Source of the DNA: Funneliformis mosseae | Taxonomy: Eukaryota; Glomeromycota; Glomeromycetes; Glomerales; Glomeraceae | DNA length: 11,492 bases | Reading direction: 5' to 3' | Assembly (NCBI GenBank): GCA_910592005.1 | Contig: CAJVPP010003493.1 | Coordinates: 1-11,492, forward strand | Translations under genes and position numbers: made by a program | Shown here: piece by piece, positions 1 through 7,711 of the stretch | Layout: the number at the start of each line of letters is the position of its first letter | How positions within the stretch are numbered: position 1 is the first letter of the stretch | Notes under the pieces: generated by a model | Told to the model about the DNA's origin: nothing | The model's input: the letters and a program-made list of their open reading frames with translations, nothing else | The model's database searches: none

Positions 1-1088
1 ATTAGAATTAAGTATAAATAAAGTTAATGTCAATTATATTTTAACTAAAGAATTATTAAATCAATTACATTTTTCACCTTAAAACTATTTATGATACCTT
101 GATCACAAGGTTAGAGATATGCAGTGGTGTTTGGAAGAAGAGATTAAATGGTAATGTTAGTCAGGCAGGTGGTTTCATAAAGAGCATATGTAAAGCATTA
201 TCTACAAGAAGGATAATTTTCCAATTTTGTCTTCTCATTTTTGTATTGAGTTTTTTTATGTAATCATTTCAGATTGAAACCTGCATTTAACTTTTTTAGT
301 TCTAATAGTATTCAACTAAAAGCGTTTTTTATCAATATTCTTGATAACTCTAGGATTTTCATACTTGTGTATGAATAAAGGCATCAGTTTTTCACTTCCA
401 TTGCATTATATGTAAGTAGAATTATTACATAATCCTTTGATTGTTTCTTTTCTGATATTTGTTCGCTAAATATCGTTTAACATGGTTATATCTTTCAAAA
501 CAGTTCTATTTTATCATAATTGAATATATCTTCAGGACTATATTCTTTTAATATTTGCCAAAGATTCTCTCTCATTATTTTGAGATCTTTAAGTAATACA
601 CTTGTGGCTTCTCTATATATAACTTACTATTTAAGGTTATGTTATTTTTTAAAGTTATCCACCCAACTACTAGACCCTTTAAACTTATTTTTTTTTAATA
701 AAAAAATAAAACTCAAGGCTTTTGTTGAAAAAATATCGTCAGTAATAATGAGGCTAACTTTGAGTACGTTATCTACCCATATTATTAACGCTTTTTTAAT
801 GAGAGGGAATGAAGTTTTCTTATCACATTTCAAATTAGCTTGATATGAATTGGTATTCACAGAAAGCTAACGATCTTTCTCTTTTAAAATGTCACTTATC
901 ATGCCTTCACTAACGTCATATTTATTAGCTAAGTCTTTTTATTTTAAAAAAGGTGATGATATTTTTTTCAAATAAAGTTTTTTTTTTGTACAGTTATAAG
1001 AGACTTTCATTTTTTTTAAAGGTTCATCTTGTTTATTAGTAGGTTGATTAAGTTATTTCTTTGAGTTTACTTTTAGCATTATTGGCAT
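1..1088 (-). pseudogene. Decayed pogo/Tigger-type (CENP-B-like) DDE transposase, 3' end beyond window
   Basis: Reading the minus strand from an ATG at 1088, three frames together give a recognisable pogo/Tigger transposase, which would bind terminal repeats and cut and paste its element. N-terminal helix-turn-helix: KDLANKYDVSEGMISDILKE (about 925-870). Second DNA-binding half: FPLIKKALIIWVDN (about 810-765) and GSSSWVDNFKK (about 680-645). The catalytic core keeps all three expected acidic positions: FNYDK (about 520), LLVDNA (about 200) and PCDQGIINSFK (about 110-80). It is dead: in-frame stops replace residues that are normally Trp or Gln (KDR*LS, LF*KI, YL*PCDQ), and at least two frameshifts occur between 380 and 180. 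Family members are usually about 500 residues, so the C-terminal end should lie left of the window. Recognition is from motifs. The family call is firm; the exact start and the frameshift sites are not. Confidence 0.85.
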
Positions 1089-1246
1089 TATGTAAAGAAA
1101 AAAAACGTGTAAAAAATAAAATATGTAAAAAAAAAATATGAAACACAAGATATAACATGTAATACGAATATTTCACACAATTTCACAATCCTGCTCCATA
1201 CATAAAAATTATAAAATATGGTAAATTTGTACCATTGCTTTATTAA
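1089..1246. other. AT-rich gap upstream of the transposase remnant
   Basis: This is very A-rich sequence with runs such as those at 1096-1137. It should contain the 5' flank of the transposon, but I could not find a terminal inverted repeat of the CAGT...TATAACGAA type here. No gene is seen. Confidence 0.4.
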
Positions 1247-1417
1247 TCAAATTATCTGAGAATATTCATATCGCTTATATATTCCTTCTACTATCTTCTT
1301 ATACCTTTTGCAATACAGATGTGAGTGATAATCACATTTCTTACAAACCTTATATTTATGCTTCTATTTCTTAAATATATACCATTTTTCAAAGTAGTTT
1401 TGTGCCTTCCAGCTTTT
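1247..1417 (-). pseudogene. Small Cys/His-rich coding remnant, family unknown
   Basis: The minus strand reads KSWKAQNYFEKWYIFKK, then a stop, then KHKYKVCKKCDYHSHLYCKR and onward through about 15 more residues to a stop at 1249-1247. The C-x2-C-x2-H-x-H-x2-C cluster looks like a metal-binding knuckle, and the reading is protein-like compared with its surroundings. No start codon or full domain is visible, and there is one internal stop. I do not recognise the family. It might be the degraded N-terminal end of another gene or an exon lost from a neighbour. It could also be chance, since the Lys/Tyr/Ile-rich parts are easily produced by AT-rich DNA. Confidence 0.3.
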
Positions 1418-1599
1418 TATAAACTGTATTATTCTGATTGTTTGTTAATATGATATATAAGTATTAATATAGTCAAAAAAATTCTTGTATAACCAAAATT
1501 TCATTTATCTTAAGATTTACACAGTCCTATTATTTCAGTAATAAATGAGTAATGATTACATATTTTTTCAGGTGATTGAGTTCACATAACCAGTCTATG

Positions 1600-2927
1600 C
1601 TATAATTGCAAATTTGAGTTTATTGTTTGAAGTGTTACAGGTAAGACAATATTCTTTTAATGTATATTAGAAGAAATACAACTTTGCTAATTCAGGATCA
1701 TAAGGAAATTAATTCTCATTTTTATGGTACTATTATATAATCCATAATTTTCATGTTTTCTATTACAAATAGGACATGATAAGCTTCACAGCTGAGATGA
1801 TGCAAAATTATAATTATTAATTCTCTAAGACTATTTCAGAATTTCAAGTATGGGAAGTGCTCTAAAATTGATTTGATAATTAATTCTGGATTAGGTTTGA
1901 CTTCAAAAATAATAGGCTTTTTTTTCATATTGCTCAGAAAAAGATAAATAGGATACTTTATTTTCTAACTTCAAATTTATGAGAAGGCTGACTTCTGATG
2001 CATACATTTCTGATAATTGTTATGGCTTATACCCAGTTTCTTTTTTATATTTTTTGTATAAGCTGAACTGAATTCTATCTATCAAAACACTAGTTAACCC
2101 AGTTAATTTAGCATACTAATCCAGGTATTTGGAAGGTAATATTTTATCAGACTTGATCATGTTTAAATTTTATATGATTGTGAATCAGTTTAAATCCCTT
2201 TTATTCTCATATTCATTCAAAAAAAAAGATTAAAATTTCCTGATAAAAAGCTTACTAATATTTTTTATCATATTTTCAAGAAAATAGTTAGGCTATCTTT
2301 CGAAGTATCTATGATATAAGAAAGGGCAATAAGACTATGCAACTATTTCAATTTCATGCTATTCACATTTAATAAAATAGGATCTGACTTCATATTTACC
2401 TTCTATATTTTCCTCATCATTATAATCTAACTTGCATAATAAATATGAAATCTCATCAGTAATTTCATAATAATCAACATTTTTACTACTAAATTCTTTA
2501 TATAAATTAGGATATTGATCTAATGCTTTATTGCGAAAATAGGTGCAGTCATAGGTTGGCTGAGATGCATCAGTTTATTAGTTTTTAAAGTCACGTGTTC
2601 ATTTCAATTTAGAATGGAATCATCATAATCTATATCATCTGTATTAATAGCTTTTGGAAAAAATCATTTATAATGTCCTGAATCTTATTATCAGATAAAT
2701 TTAAGATAACACTTGCATTACAGCTAATTATTTAGATTTTATTTATTCCTATCCCATCAAATAATATATAGATTTTTTTAATTCTGAAAGTTATTTTACG
2801 CAAATTTACATTAGTAATGTTGGGAAAAAAAGGTTTGATTTTGTTATACACTAATGTTCTTACTGATTTGTTATCAATACCATTCTTAGACTTAATATCT
2901 CTAACTCGATTCTCATATATCTTATAG
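1600..2927 (-). pseudogene. 3' half of coiled-coil/zinc-ribbon multicopy-family pseudogene
   Basis: This continues the reading frame broken by hAT element A. From 2919 it reads IYENRVRDIKSKNGIDNKSV, then KPFFPNITNVNLRKITFRIKK, a helical module that I recognise as repeated many times in Rhizophagus-type genomes. The module ends near 2655 (NKIQDIINDFF). A second module lies at about 2535-2335: ALDQYPNLYKEF, then LLCKLDYNDEENIEGKYEV, then YFIKCE. This looks like a zinc ribbon whose first CxxC has lost a Cys. A third lies at about 2062-1825: SLYKKYKKETGYKP*QLSE, VSYLSFSEQYEKKAYYF, KPNPELIIKSILEHFPYLKF. The last is a four-cysteine ribbon: SCPICNRKHENYG near 1765 and EYCLTC near 1640. Stops occur at *HEIEI (Gln expected), KP*QL (Trp expected) and KF*NS (Arg expected), plus several frameshifts. 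Colinear order on one strand supports a single ancestral gene. Its function is unknown. Confidence 0.7.
2920..2927. repeat. Left target-site duplication of hAT element A
   Basis: TCTTATAG directly precedes the TAG terminus. It matches CCTTATAG at 3728-3735 in 7 of 8 positions, and the single difference is a T/C transition. Eight-base duplications are characteristic of hAT transposition. Confidence 0.8.
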
Positions 2928-3727
2928 TAGTGTTCCGCACAGATTTGGATCGATCTGAATCTAATCTAAATCTGACAGATTAGATTCAGATCAGATCTGT
3001 CAGATTCAGATCTAATTCAGATTCAGATCAGATCAGATCCATCAGATTCGAATACAGATTTGGATCTGATCTGTTAGATTCAGATTCAGATTCAGATCTG
3101 ATTCATCAGATCTGAATTCAACTTTTTTAAAGCTGAAAAGTTCCTTTTCAATGAAAAAGGACGAATTTTCGGACTTCTTTAGAGCTGAATATTTGTTTCC
3201 TTTCATTAAAAAGAAAGGAATTTTCAGATTTCTTTTAGAACTGAAAAGTTCCTTTCATTGAAAAGAAACCAATTTTCAGATCTTTTTTAGAGCTGAAAAG
3301 TTTCTTTCATTGAAAGGGAACGAATTTTCAGACTTCTTTAAAGTTGAATATTTGTTTCCTTTCATTGAAAAGGAACAAATTTTTGGATCTCGTTTAGAAC
3401 TGAAAAGTTTCTTTTATTGAAAAGGAACGAATTTTCGGATTTCTTTTAGAACTGAAAAGTTCCTTTCATTGAAAAGAAACATTTTCAAATTTCATTTAGA
3501 ACTGAAAATTCGTTTTTTCAATAAAGCTTTCAGATTTGGATTGGATCAGATTTGGATTTAAACTGATCTATCAGATTCAGATTTGAAATTCGATCCATCA
3601 ATTTTAGATCAGATCTGGATTTCAACGGATTTGTCAAATTCGGATTAGATTCAGATCCTGAAAAATGAAAATCAGATCGGATCAGATTTGGATAAAATCT
3701 AATCTGATCTGATTTTATGAAATACTA
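2928..3727. mobile_element. Non-autonomous hAT-type element A (800 bp)
   Basis: The left end is TAGTGTTCCGCACA and the reversed right end is TAGTATTTCATAAA (9 of 14 match; four of the five differences are transitions), each starting with the hAT-like TAG. Eight-base duplications flank it (2920-2927 and 3728-3735, 7/8). Removing the element and one duplication rejoins the host reading frame exactly: codons for CYYK are followed by IYENR of the flanking pseudogene. The internal plan is symmetrical. Subterminal zones (about 2941-3120 and 3530-3716) are packed with AGATTCAGATC-like motifs on both strands, and the centre (3131-3530) is a tandem array. There is no transposase ORF, so it must have been moved by a transposase encoded elsewhere. 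Boundaries are well supported by the frame restoration. Assignment to hAT rests on the termini and duplication length only. Confidence 0.85.
3131..3530. repeat. Tandem palindromic minisatellite inside hAT element A
   Basis: Eight copies of a 50-56-bp unit begin at about 3131, 3183, 3239, 3291, 3342, 3398, 3449 and 3499. Each unit is itself an imperfect palindrome: CTGAAAAGTTCCTTT on one arm and AAAGGAACGAATTTTCAG on the other, with ATTG near the centre. Each repeat could therefore form a hairpin or cruciform. Copies differ by scattered point changes. Two copies (3183 and 3342) share the variant GAATATTTGTTTCC, which suggests a two-unit higher-order period of about 159 bp. Confidence 0.85.
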
Positions 3728-3735
3728 CCTTATAG
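3728..3735. repeat. Right target-site duplication of hAT element A
   Basis: CCTTATAG lies immediately outside the CTA terminus of the element. It is the partner of 2920-2927, with one transition between them. Confidence 0.8.
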
Positions 3736-4802
3736 TAACAATACTAGTATAAGATCTCCTTTCGACTGACCTTCATTGCTATATTAAATAGATTAACTAT
3801 GATTTGTGATGTAACTTTATTAGATCCTGTCAGAATTGCTTCTAAAGAGAATTCAGGAATTTGTATATCAAATATTTTATTTCTGTAAAGTAGATCTATT
3901 TAAGCAGTTAACTTATCTCTCAAGTCTTGTTCTACTTTCAAATTATAGGGAATTTTTCCCACCTTTTCATCACATTTGAAGCTAAAAGAAATATTATAAA
4001 ATTTAGATGATGGATTGTTATTAGAATTTTCTGAAACTTAAGTATTCTTCTTATTTCACAAAATCTCTGATTGAGAAAAAGAAGGATAATCCTATCCATT
4101 TTTTCATTTAAAAGAATGACAGAATCTAAAGAAGTTATGAGTATTTCTGAATCTGGTTCTCTTTAAGAAGTTATCTTTGGTAACAAATTATCTTAAAGTA
4201 TTTCTTTTGTTTTCTTTGCCTAATCTTATCACCAATCTTCTTTTTATACACTGCATTTAAGAATTCATCAGTCTCCCTATTTTCTTCACAAAATGAAGGG
4301 CTGGTAGACACATTACTTCTAGTACTGTATTATTTATTTTACTATCAGGTTTACACTACTCAAGCTGGGTTTGCTTCTGACAAATATTATATACATCAGT
4401 TATCTCTAGTAATACTTCTGATATCGGTGTTTGCTTAAGCAAATAATCATCTATTATCTTATCCTCTGTTAACTTGATATCAACATTATTTTGCTGGTCT
4501 ACTACAAATTCAAATACATCAACAGCTGATACAAATACTTCTGGTAACTCCTCTAATATTATTTCATTATCATTCTATAATTGTCTATTCATTATCAAGA
4601 AAACCTGTTCTAATGATACAAGTCTGACCTCAAGCTCTGTATTTTTTTGCTCTAGTTCTTTGACCCTAATATTACGCCTGGTATTCTCCTCAATAATCTG
4701 ATTCAGCTTTACAATCTCAGCCTTGAACTCATAATTCTTGACCACAAGTCTGGCATTTTCTTGCTTAAGTAAGTCAATTTCAGATTCTATCTTTGATAAC
4801 AC
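3736..4802 (-). pseudogene. 5' half of coiled-coil/zinc-ribbon multicopy-family pseudogene
   Basis: The minus strand starts at the edge of hAT element B with an open stretch (4802-4575) rich in heptads: KIESEIDLLKQENARLV, then KLNQIIEENTRRNIRVKELE, then ELEVRLVSLEQV. This is a clear coiled coil. After a stop the same frame continues with an acidic linker (ILEELPEVFVSAVDVFE, then LLKQTPISEVLLEITDVY) to a stop at 4358. A shifted frame gives SPSFCEENRETDEFLNAVYK and KIGDKIRQRKQKK (about 4300-4190). Further on come KVGKIPYNLKVEQDLRDKLT (about 3950-3900) and FDIQIPEFSLEAILTG with VSRKEILY*YCYYK (3870-3730). The stop in the last motif sits where Trp is expected. Element A then splits the gene. The first residue here is Val rather than Met, so the true start lay upstream, before element B inserted. 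The family is recognised as a multicopy one in arbuscular mycorrhizal fungi; its function is unknown. Confidence 0.72.
4795..4802. repeat. Left target-site duplication of hAT element B
   Basis: GATAACAC is an exact eight-base match to 6304-6311 and lies directly against the TAG terminus. Confidence 0.92.
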
Positions 4803-6303
4803 TAGAGTTCTGAATGAGTCAAGTCGAGTCGAGTTTGAAGATCAACTCTATTTGACTCTCTTTTTTCAAGTTGAGTTGAGTCAAATTTATTTTATAAAAT
4901 CTTTCAATTTGATTTAATTCGAATTATATAAATTTTAAACTCGACTCAATTTGACTTGACTCAATTTTAACTTGATTCGATTTTGAAAAAAAAAAATAAT
5001 AAAAAAAATGAAAAGATCGGGAAGAGAAGGGGAAAGTGAATAATTCAGGTCATTGTTCTTCTTGAACAATTTTTTTTATTATTCAAGTTGAACAATTTGG
5101 ATTATTATTCTTCTTAAACGATTTTTTTATCGTTTAAGTTGAACAATTTGGGTTATTGTTCTTTTTGAACGATTTTTTTTATCGTTCAAGTCAAACAATT
5201 CATCATCATTCTTCTTAAATGATTTTTTATCATTCAAGTTGAACGATTTTTTATCGTTCAAGTTGAATGATTTTTTATCATTCAAGTTGAATGATTTGGG
5301 TCATCATTCTTCTTGAACAATTTTTTTATCGTTCAAGTCAAACGATTTGTCATTGTTCTTCTTGAATGATTTTTTTATCGTTCAAATCAAACAATTTCTT
5401 ATCATTCTTCTTAAATGATTTTTTTATCGTTTAAGTCAAACGATTTCTTATCGTTCTTCTTGAATGATTTTTTTATCATTTAAGTCAAACGATTTCTTAT
5501 CATTCTTCTTGAATGATTTTTTTATCGTTCAAGTCAAATGATTTCTTATTGTTCTTTTTGAATAATTTTTTATCGTTTAAGTTGAATGATTTCTAATCGT
5601 TCTTCTTAAACGATTTTTTTATTGTTTAAGTCAAATGATTTCTTATTGTTCTTCTTGAATGATTTTTTTATCATTCAAGTCAAACGATTTCTTATCATTC
5701 TTCTTGAATGATTTTTTTATTGTTCAAGTTGAATGATTTTTAATCGTTCTTCTTGAACAATTTTTTTATTGTTCAAGTTGAACGATTTCTAATCGTTCTT
5801 CTTGAATGATTTTTTTATTATTCAAGTTGAACGATTTCTTATTATTCTTTTTGAACAATTTTTTTATCGTTCAAATTGAATGATTTCTTATCGTTCTTCT
5901 TGAACAATTTTTTTATTGTTCAAGTCAAACGATTTCTTATCATTCTTCTTGAATGATTTTTTTATTGTTCAAATCGAATGATTTTTTATCATTCTTCTTG
6001 AATGATTTTTTTATCATTCAAGTTGAACGATTTTTTATTGTTCTTCTTGAATGATTTTTTTATCATTCAAGTTGAACAATTTTTTATTGTTCTTCTTAGA
6101 ATGATTTTTTATCATTCAAGTCAACTTAAGTCAACTCAAGTCAACTCAATTCAAGTCAAATTTAAATCGAGTCAAGTTAAATATTTAATTCAACTTGAAT
6201 TTGGTTTGACTCGCAAATCATCAAGTCAAAAAAATATAAACTCAACTTGAACTCAACTTAGCTTATCTGACTTGTGAGTTAACTTGACTCATCCAGAACT
6301 CTA
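4803..6303. mobile_element. Non-autonomous hAT-type element B (1501 bp)
   Basis: The terminal inverted repeats span 22 bases (4803-4824 and 6282-6303) with one mismatch: TAGAGTTCTGAATGAGTCAAGT against TAGAGTTCTGGATGAGTCAAGT. Exact eight-base duplications, GATAACAC, lie outside both ends, as expected for hAT transposition. Inside are subterminal clusters of TCAAGT/GAGTTGAGTC-like motifs (about 4813-4985 and 6113-6290), which could be transposase-binding sites. A purine-rich patch lies at 4986-5040, and a long central tandem array spans 5041-6118. No transposase is encoded. It inserted at the 5' end of the coiled-coil pseudogene. The perfect duplication and near-identical ends suggest it is younger than element A. 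Confidence 0.93.
5041..6118. repeat. About 21-copy, 49-bp tandem array of hairpin units in element B
   Basis: The marker TTCTTCTTGAA (with variants) recurs 21 times between about 5055 and 6095 at close to 49-base intervals. An irregular zone of shorter units lies at 5221-5290. Each unit holds a palindrome, CTTGAACGAT, then a T-run, then ATCGTTCAAG, followed by a second shorter one, AACGATTTCTTATCGTT, so the array could fold into a ladder of hairpins. The CpG in each arm varies among copies as CG, TG or CA (for example AACGATT, AATGATT, AACAATT), while the surrounding bases are conserved. Confidence 0.92.
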
Positions 6304-6311
6304 GATAACAC
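6304..6311. repeat. Right target-site duplication of hAT element B
   Basis: GATAACAC is the exact partner of 4795-4802. It lies directly outside the CTA terminus. Confidence 0.92.
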
Positions 6312-6454
6312 TTTTATACAAACATTCAAAATAAAAAAAGTCATATGTCCATTTCAATTTGAAATGCTGATCTCTTTTGCTAAGAAAAATTTTTTATTAA
6401 TAGAGTTTACAATCATCATATAAGTAAACACTTGACTTAAGTTAAAGAACTTAT

Positions 6455-6598
6455 TTATTGTCTCTCTCTTTTGAGGTGATGATTAATTTTTTTGGCATGC
6501 TTAAAGCAATAGTTCATATAAGATAATGTAGGTTTATCACATATTCTACATAAAGATTTTAGCATATATTTGCATCTGATTTCTAGTGAAGTGAGCAT
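6455..6598 (-). CDS. 47-residue C2-C...C2-H peptide, possible lost 5' exon
   Basis: From an ATG at 6598 the minus strand reads 47 codons without interruption. The core is SLCRICDKPTLSYMNYCFKH, giving C-x2-C-x10-C-x2-H, followed by a basic tail (HHLKRERQ) and a TAA. The spacing resembles a small zinc-binding knuckle. I believe similar CR.C.KPT....YC..H peptides recur in Rhizophagus proteins, but this is from memory. It lies on the same strand and upstream of the coiled-coil pseudogene, 144 bases before the insertion point of element B. It may therefore be the N-terminal exon of that gene rather than an independent microprotein. No splice sites were convincingly identified. Confidence 0.4.
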   Translation of the reverse strand: MLTSLEIRCKYMLKSLCRICDKPTLSYMNYCFKHAKKINHHLKRERQ

Positions 6599-6599
6599 C

Positions 6600-6877
6600 C
6601 TACCAAGCGAATGCAAACATAATTACAAATACTTCCATCTTTTTAATGTGAGAACAGATAAGGTAATCTATTTATTATATTCTTATACCTTTCATATTAT
6701 AGAATTTGAATTTCAAAATGAGAAAATCCTAATTGAACTGTAGTGGAAAAAGTATATCATAAATGATTAATCATATATCACAGCATAAATTATTATCTAT
6801 GAATGCAAAAAAAATAATATTTAATATTCTAACTAGTTGATAGATTGATCTAAACAGAAAGCTATTCTAAAAGTTGA
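6600..6877. other. Stretch without recognisable features
   Basis: This is AT-rich sequence between the zinc-knuckle peptide and the plus-strand remnant. Apart from the short palindrome ATGATTAATCAT near 6760 I see nothing that I can name. Confidence 0.4.
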
Positions 6878-7350
6878 TTCGTGAAGGCTATAAATAAATA
6901 TATTGATAAACTTTCAGATTATTTAGAAAATATTAGAATCATATATGTAGGTGAATTTGAACTGGATCCCTTAGCTAACTTTTACTATCCAGTCTTAATT
7001 TCACCTTTGTTTTAGCTAATAGAGCAGATATTCGTAAAAACTTTCCTATTAGTGTAGAATCTGCAGTTGTAGGAGAAATAAGTTTATTCACCCTTGAAAA
7101 AAATAAACAATTCTCGCTTTAGAATCTAATCTGAATTAATTATTCTAATAATAACTTGATCACACTAATAGGAATAACTTGAGAGTAAAAAGAGATGAAA
7201 ACTTGGAAGAATGAGATATTTATGAAATTTTTCTATAATTTGAATTTAATATTTTTAAGATATAAATCAAATGCATTATATAATACATTTATAAAAACAG
7301 ATATTTTAGAGCTGGAGTATGTATTAGTTCTAACACGACTTTACAGTTAA
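6878..7350 (+). pseudogene. Plus-strand coding remnant of unknown family
   Basis: The frame starting at 6878 reads FVKAINKYIDKLSDYLENIR, then IYVGEFELDPLANFYYPVLI, to a TAG at 7013. Shifting frame at 7015 gives ANRADIRKNFPISVESAVVG, then EISLFTLEKNKQFSL, to a TAG at 7120. Further protein-like pieces follow: NNNLITLIGIT (about 7145-7180), RDENLEE and DIYEIFL (7190-7235), and FLRYKSNALYNTFIKTDILE with LEYVLVLTRLYS (7250-7349). The mixed amino-acid composition and the way pieces chain in order over nearly 500 bases suggest a real ancestral protein. TTTTAG before 7016 could alternatively be a splice acceptor. I do not recognise the family, and no start codon was found. Confidence 0.4.
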
Positions 7351-7535
7351 AATGTGAACATGATATAAATTTGTATATAGCTATAGAACCTCCATCCCAT
7401 GACTATATTTTTTTCGCTTATTATATATACCTGTAAAATTTAATTTTTTATTAATACATATGAAAAATAAATACAAAGTTCAAGACGTAGTTTGTGATAC
7501 AACTGATATATGATATCTAGGCTAATATATATGAT
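7351..7535. other. Intergenic stretch before the MITE
   Basis: This is AT-rich with many stops in all frames. No feature is recognised. Confidence 0.4.
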
Positions 7536-7537
7536 TA

Positions 7538-7709
7538 CAGTTAATTCTTGATATAACGAATTCTTGATATAACGAATTTTTTGAACAAATATAATAAAAA
7601 TACTCTTGTTATAGCAAATTGGCCAATTAAATCTCTTAAAATCTTCACTAGAGCCTTATAGCAAAGTTGAGGTCTAGGTCATAGAGTTCGTTAAAACAAG
7701 AATTAACTG
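7538..7709. mobile_element. 172-bp pogo/Tigger-like MITE
   Basis: The left end at 7538 begins CAGTTAATTCTTGATATAACG. The reversed right end (ending at 7709) begins CAGTTAATTCTTGTTTTAACG, so 19 of these 21 bases match. A TA dinucleotide flanks each end (7536-7537 and 7710-7711), the duplication made by Tc1/mariner/pogo transposases. The CAGT start and TATAACGAA inside the repeat are typical of pogo/Tigger termini. The 16-base TTCTTGATATAACGAA is tandemly doubled at 7545-7576. There is no coding capacity, so movement would need a pogo-type transposase such as the decayed one at 1-1088. Confidence 0.88.
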
Positions 7710-7711
7710 TA

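Noticed and set aside
520..843. 107-codon plus-strand open frame
   Set aside because: It is antisense to the recognisable transposase motifs on the minus strand (SPEDIFNYDK, WVDNFKK, FPLIKKAL) and has no family resemblance of its own.
1421..1430. ACTGTA as the missing terminal repeat of the Tigger transposon
   Set aside because: The adjoining bases (TTTATAAACTG) do not resemble the TATAACGAA-type pogo terminus, and no partner end is available.
2921..3737. Nine-base direct repeat CTTATAGTA around element A, suggesting a Mutator-type element
   Set aside because: Shifting the boundary by two bases gives an 8-base duplication with hAT-like TAG...CTA ends. Frame restoration of the host gene is the same either way. 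The last two bases of the nine-base repeat are then explained as the start of the terminus (TA) matching by chance.
4474..4701. 75-codon plus-strand open frame rich in Ser/Thr/Asn
   Set aside because: It is the antisense shadow of the coiled-coil reading on the minus strand. The Ser/Thr-rich composition arises from reverse-reading Glu/Leu codons.
5041..6118. Possible CRISPR array, because of regular repeats about 49 bases apart
   Set aside because: There are no unique spacers: the whole unit is repeated. The DNA is eukaryotic-looking, no cas genes are present, and the array lies inside a transposon with its own termini.
6002..6250. 82-codon plus-strand open frame
   Set aside because: It reads through the hairpin array and right subterminal repeats of element B. 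The FFLNDFF and SSQVKS repetition simply mirrors the DNA repeats.
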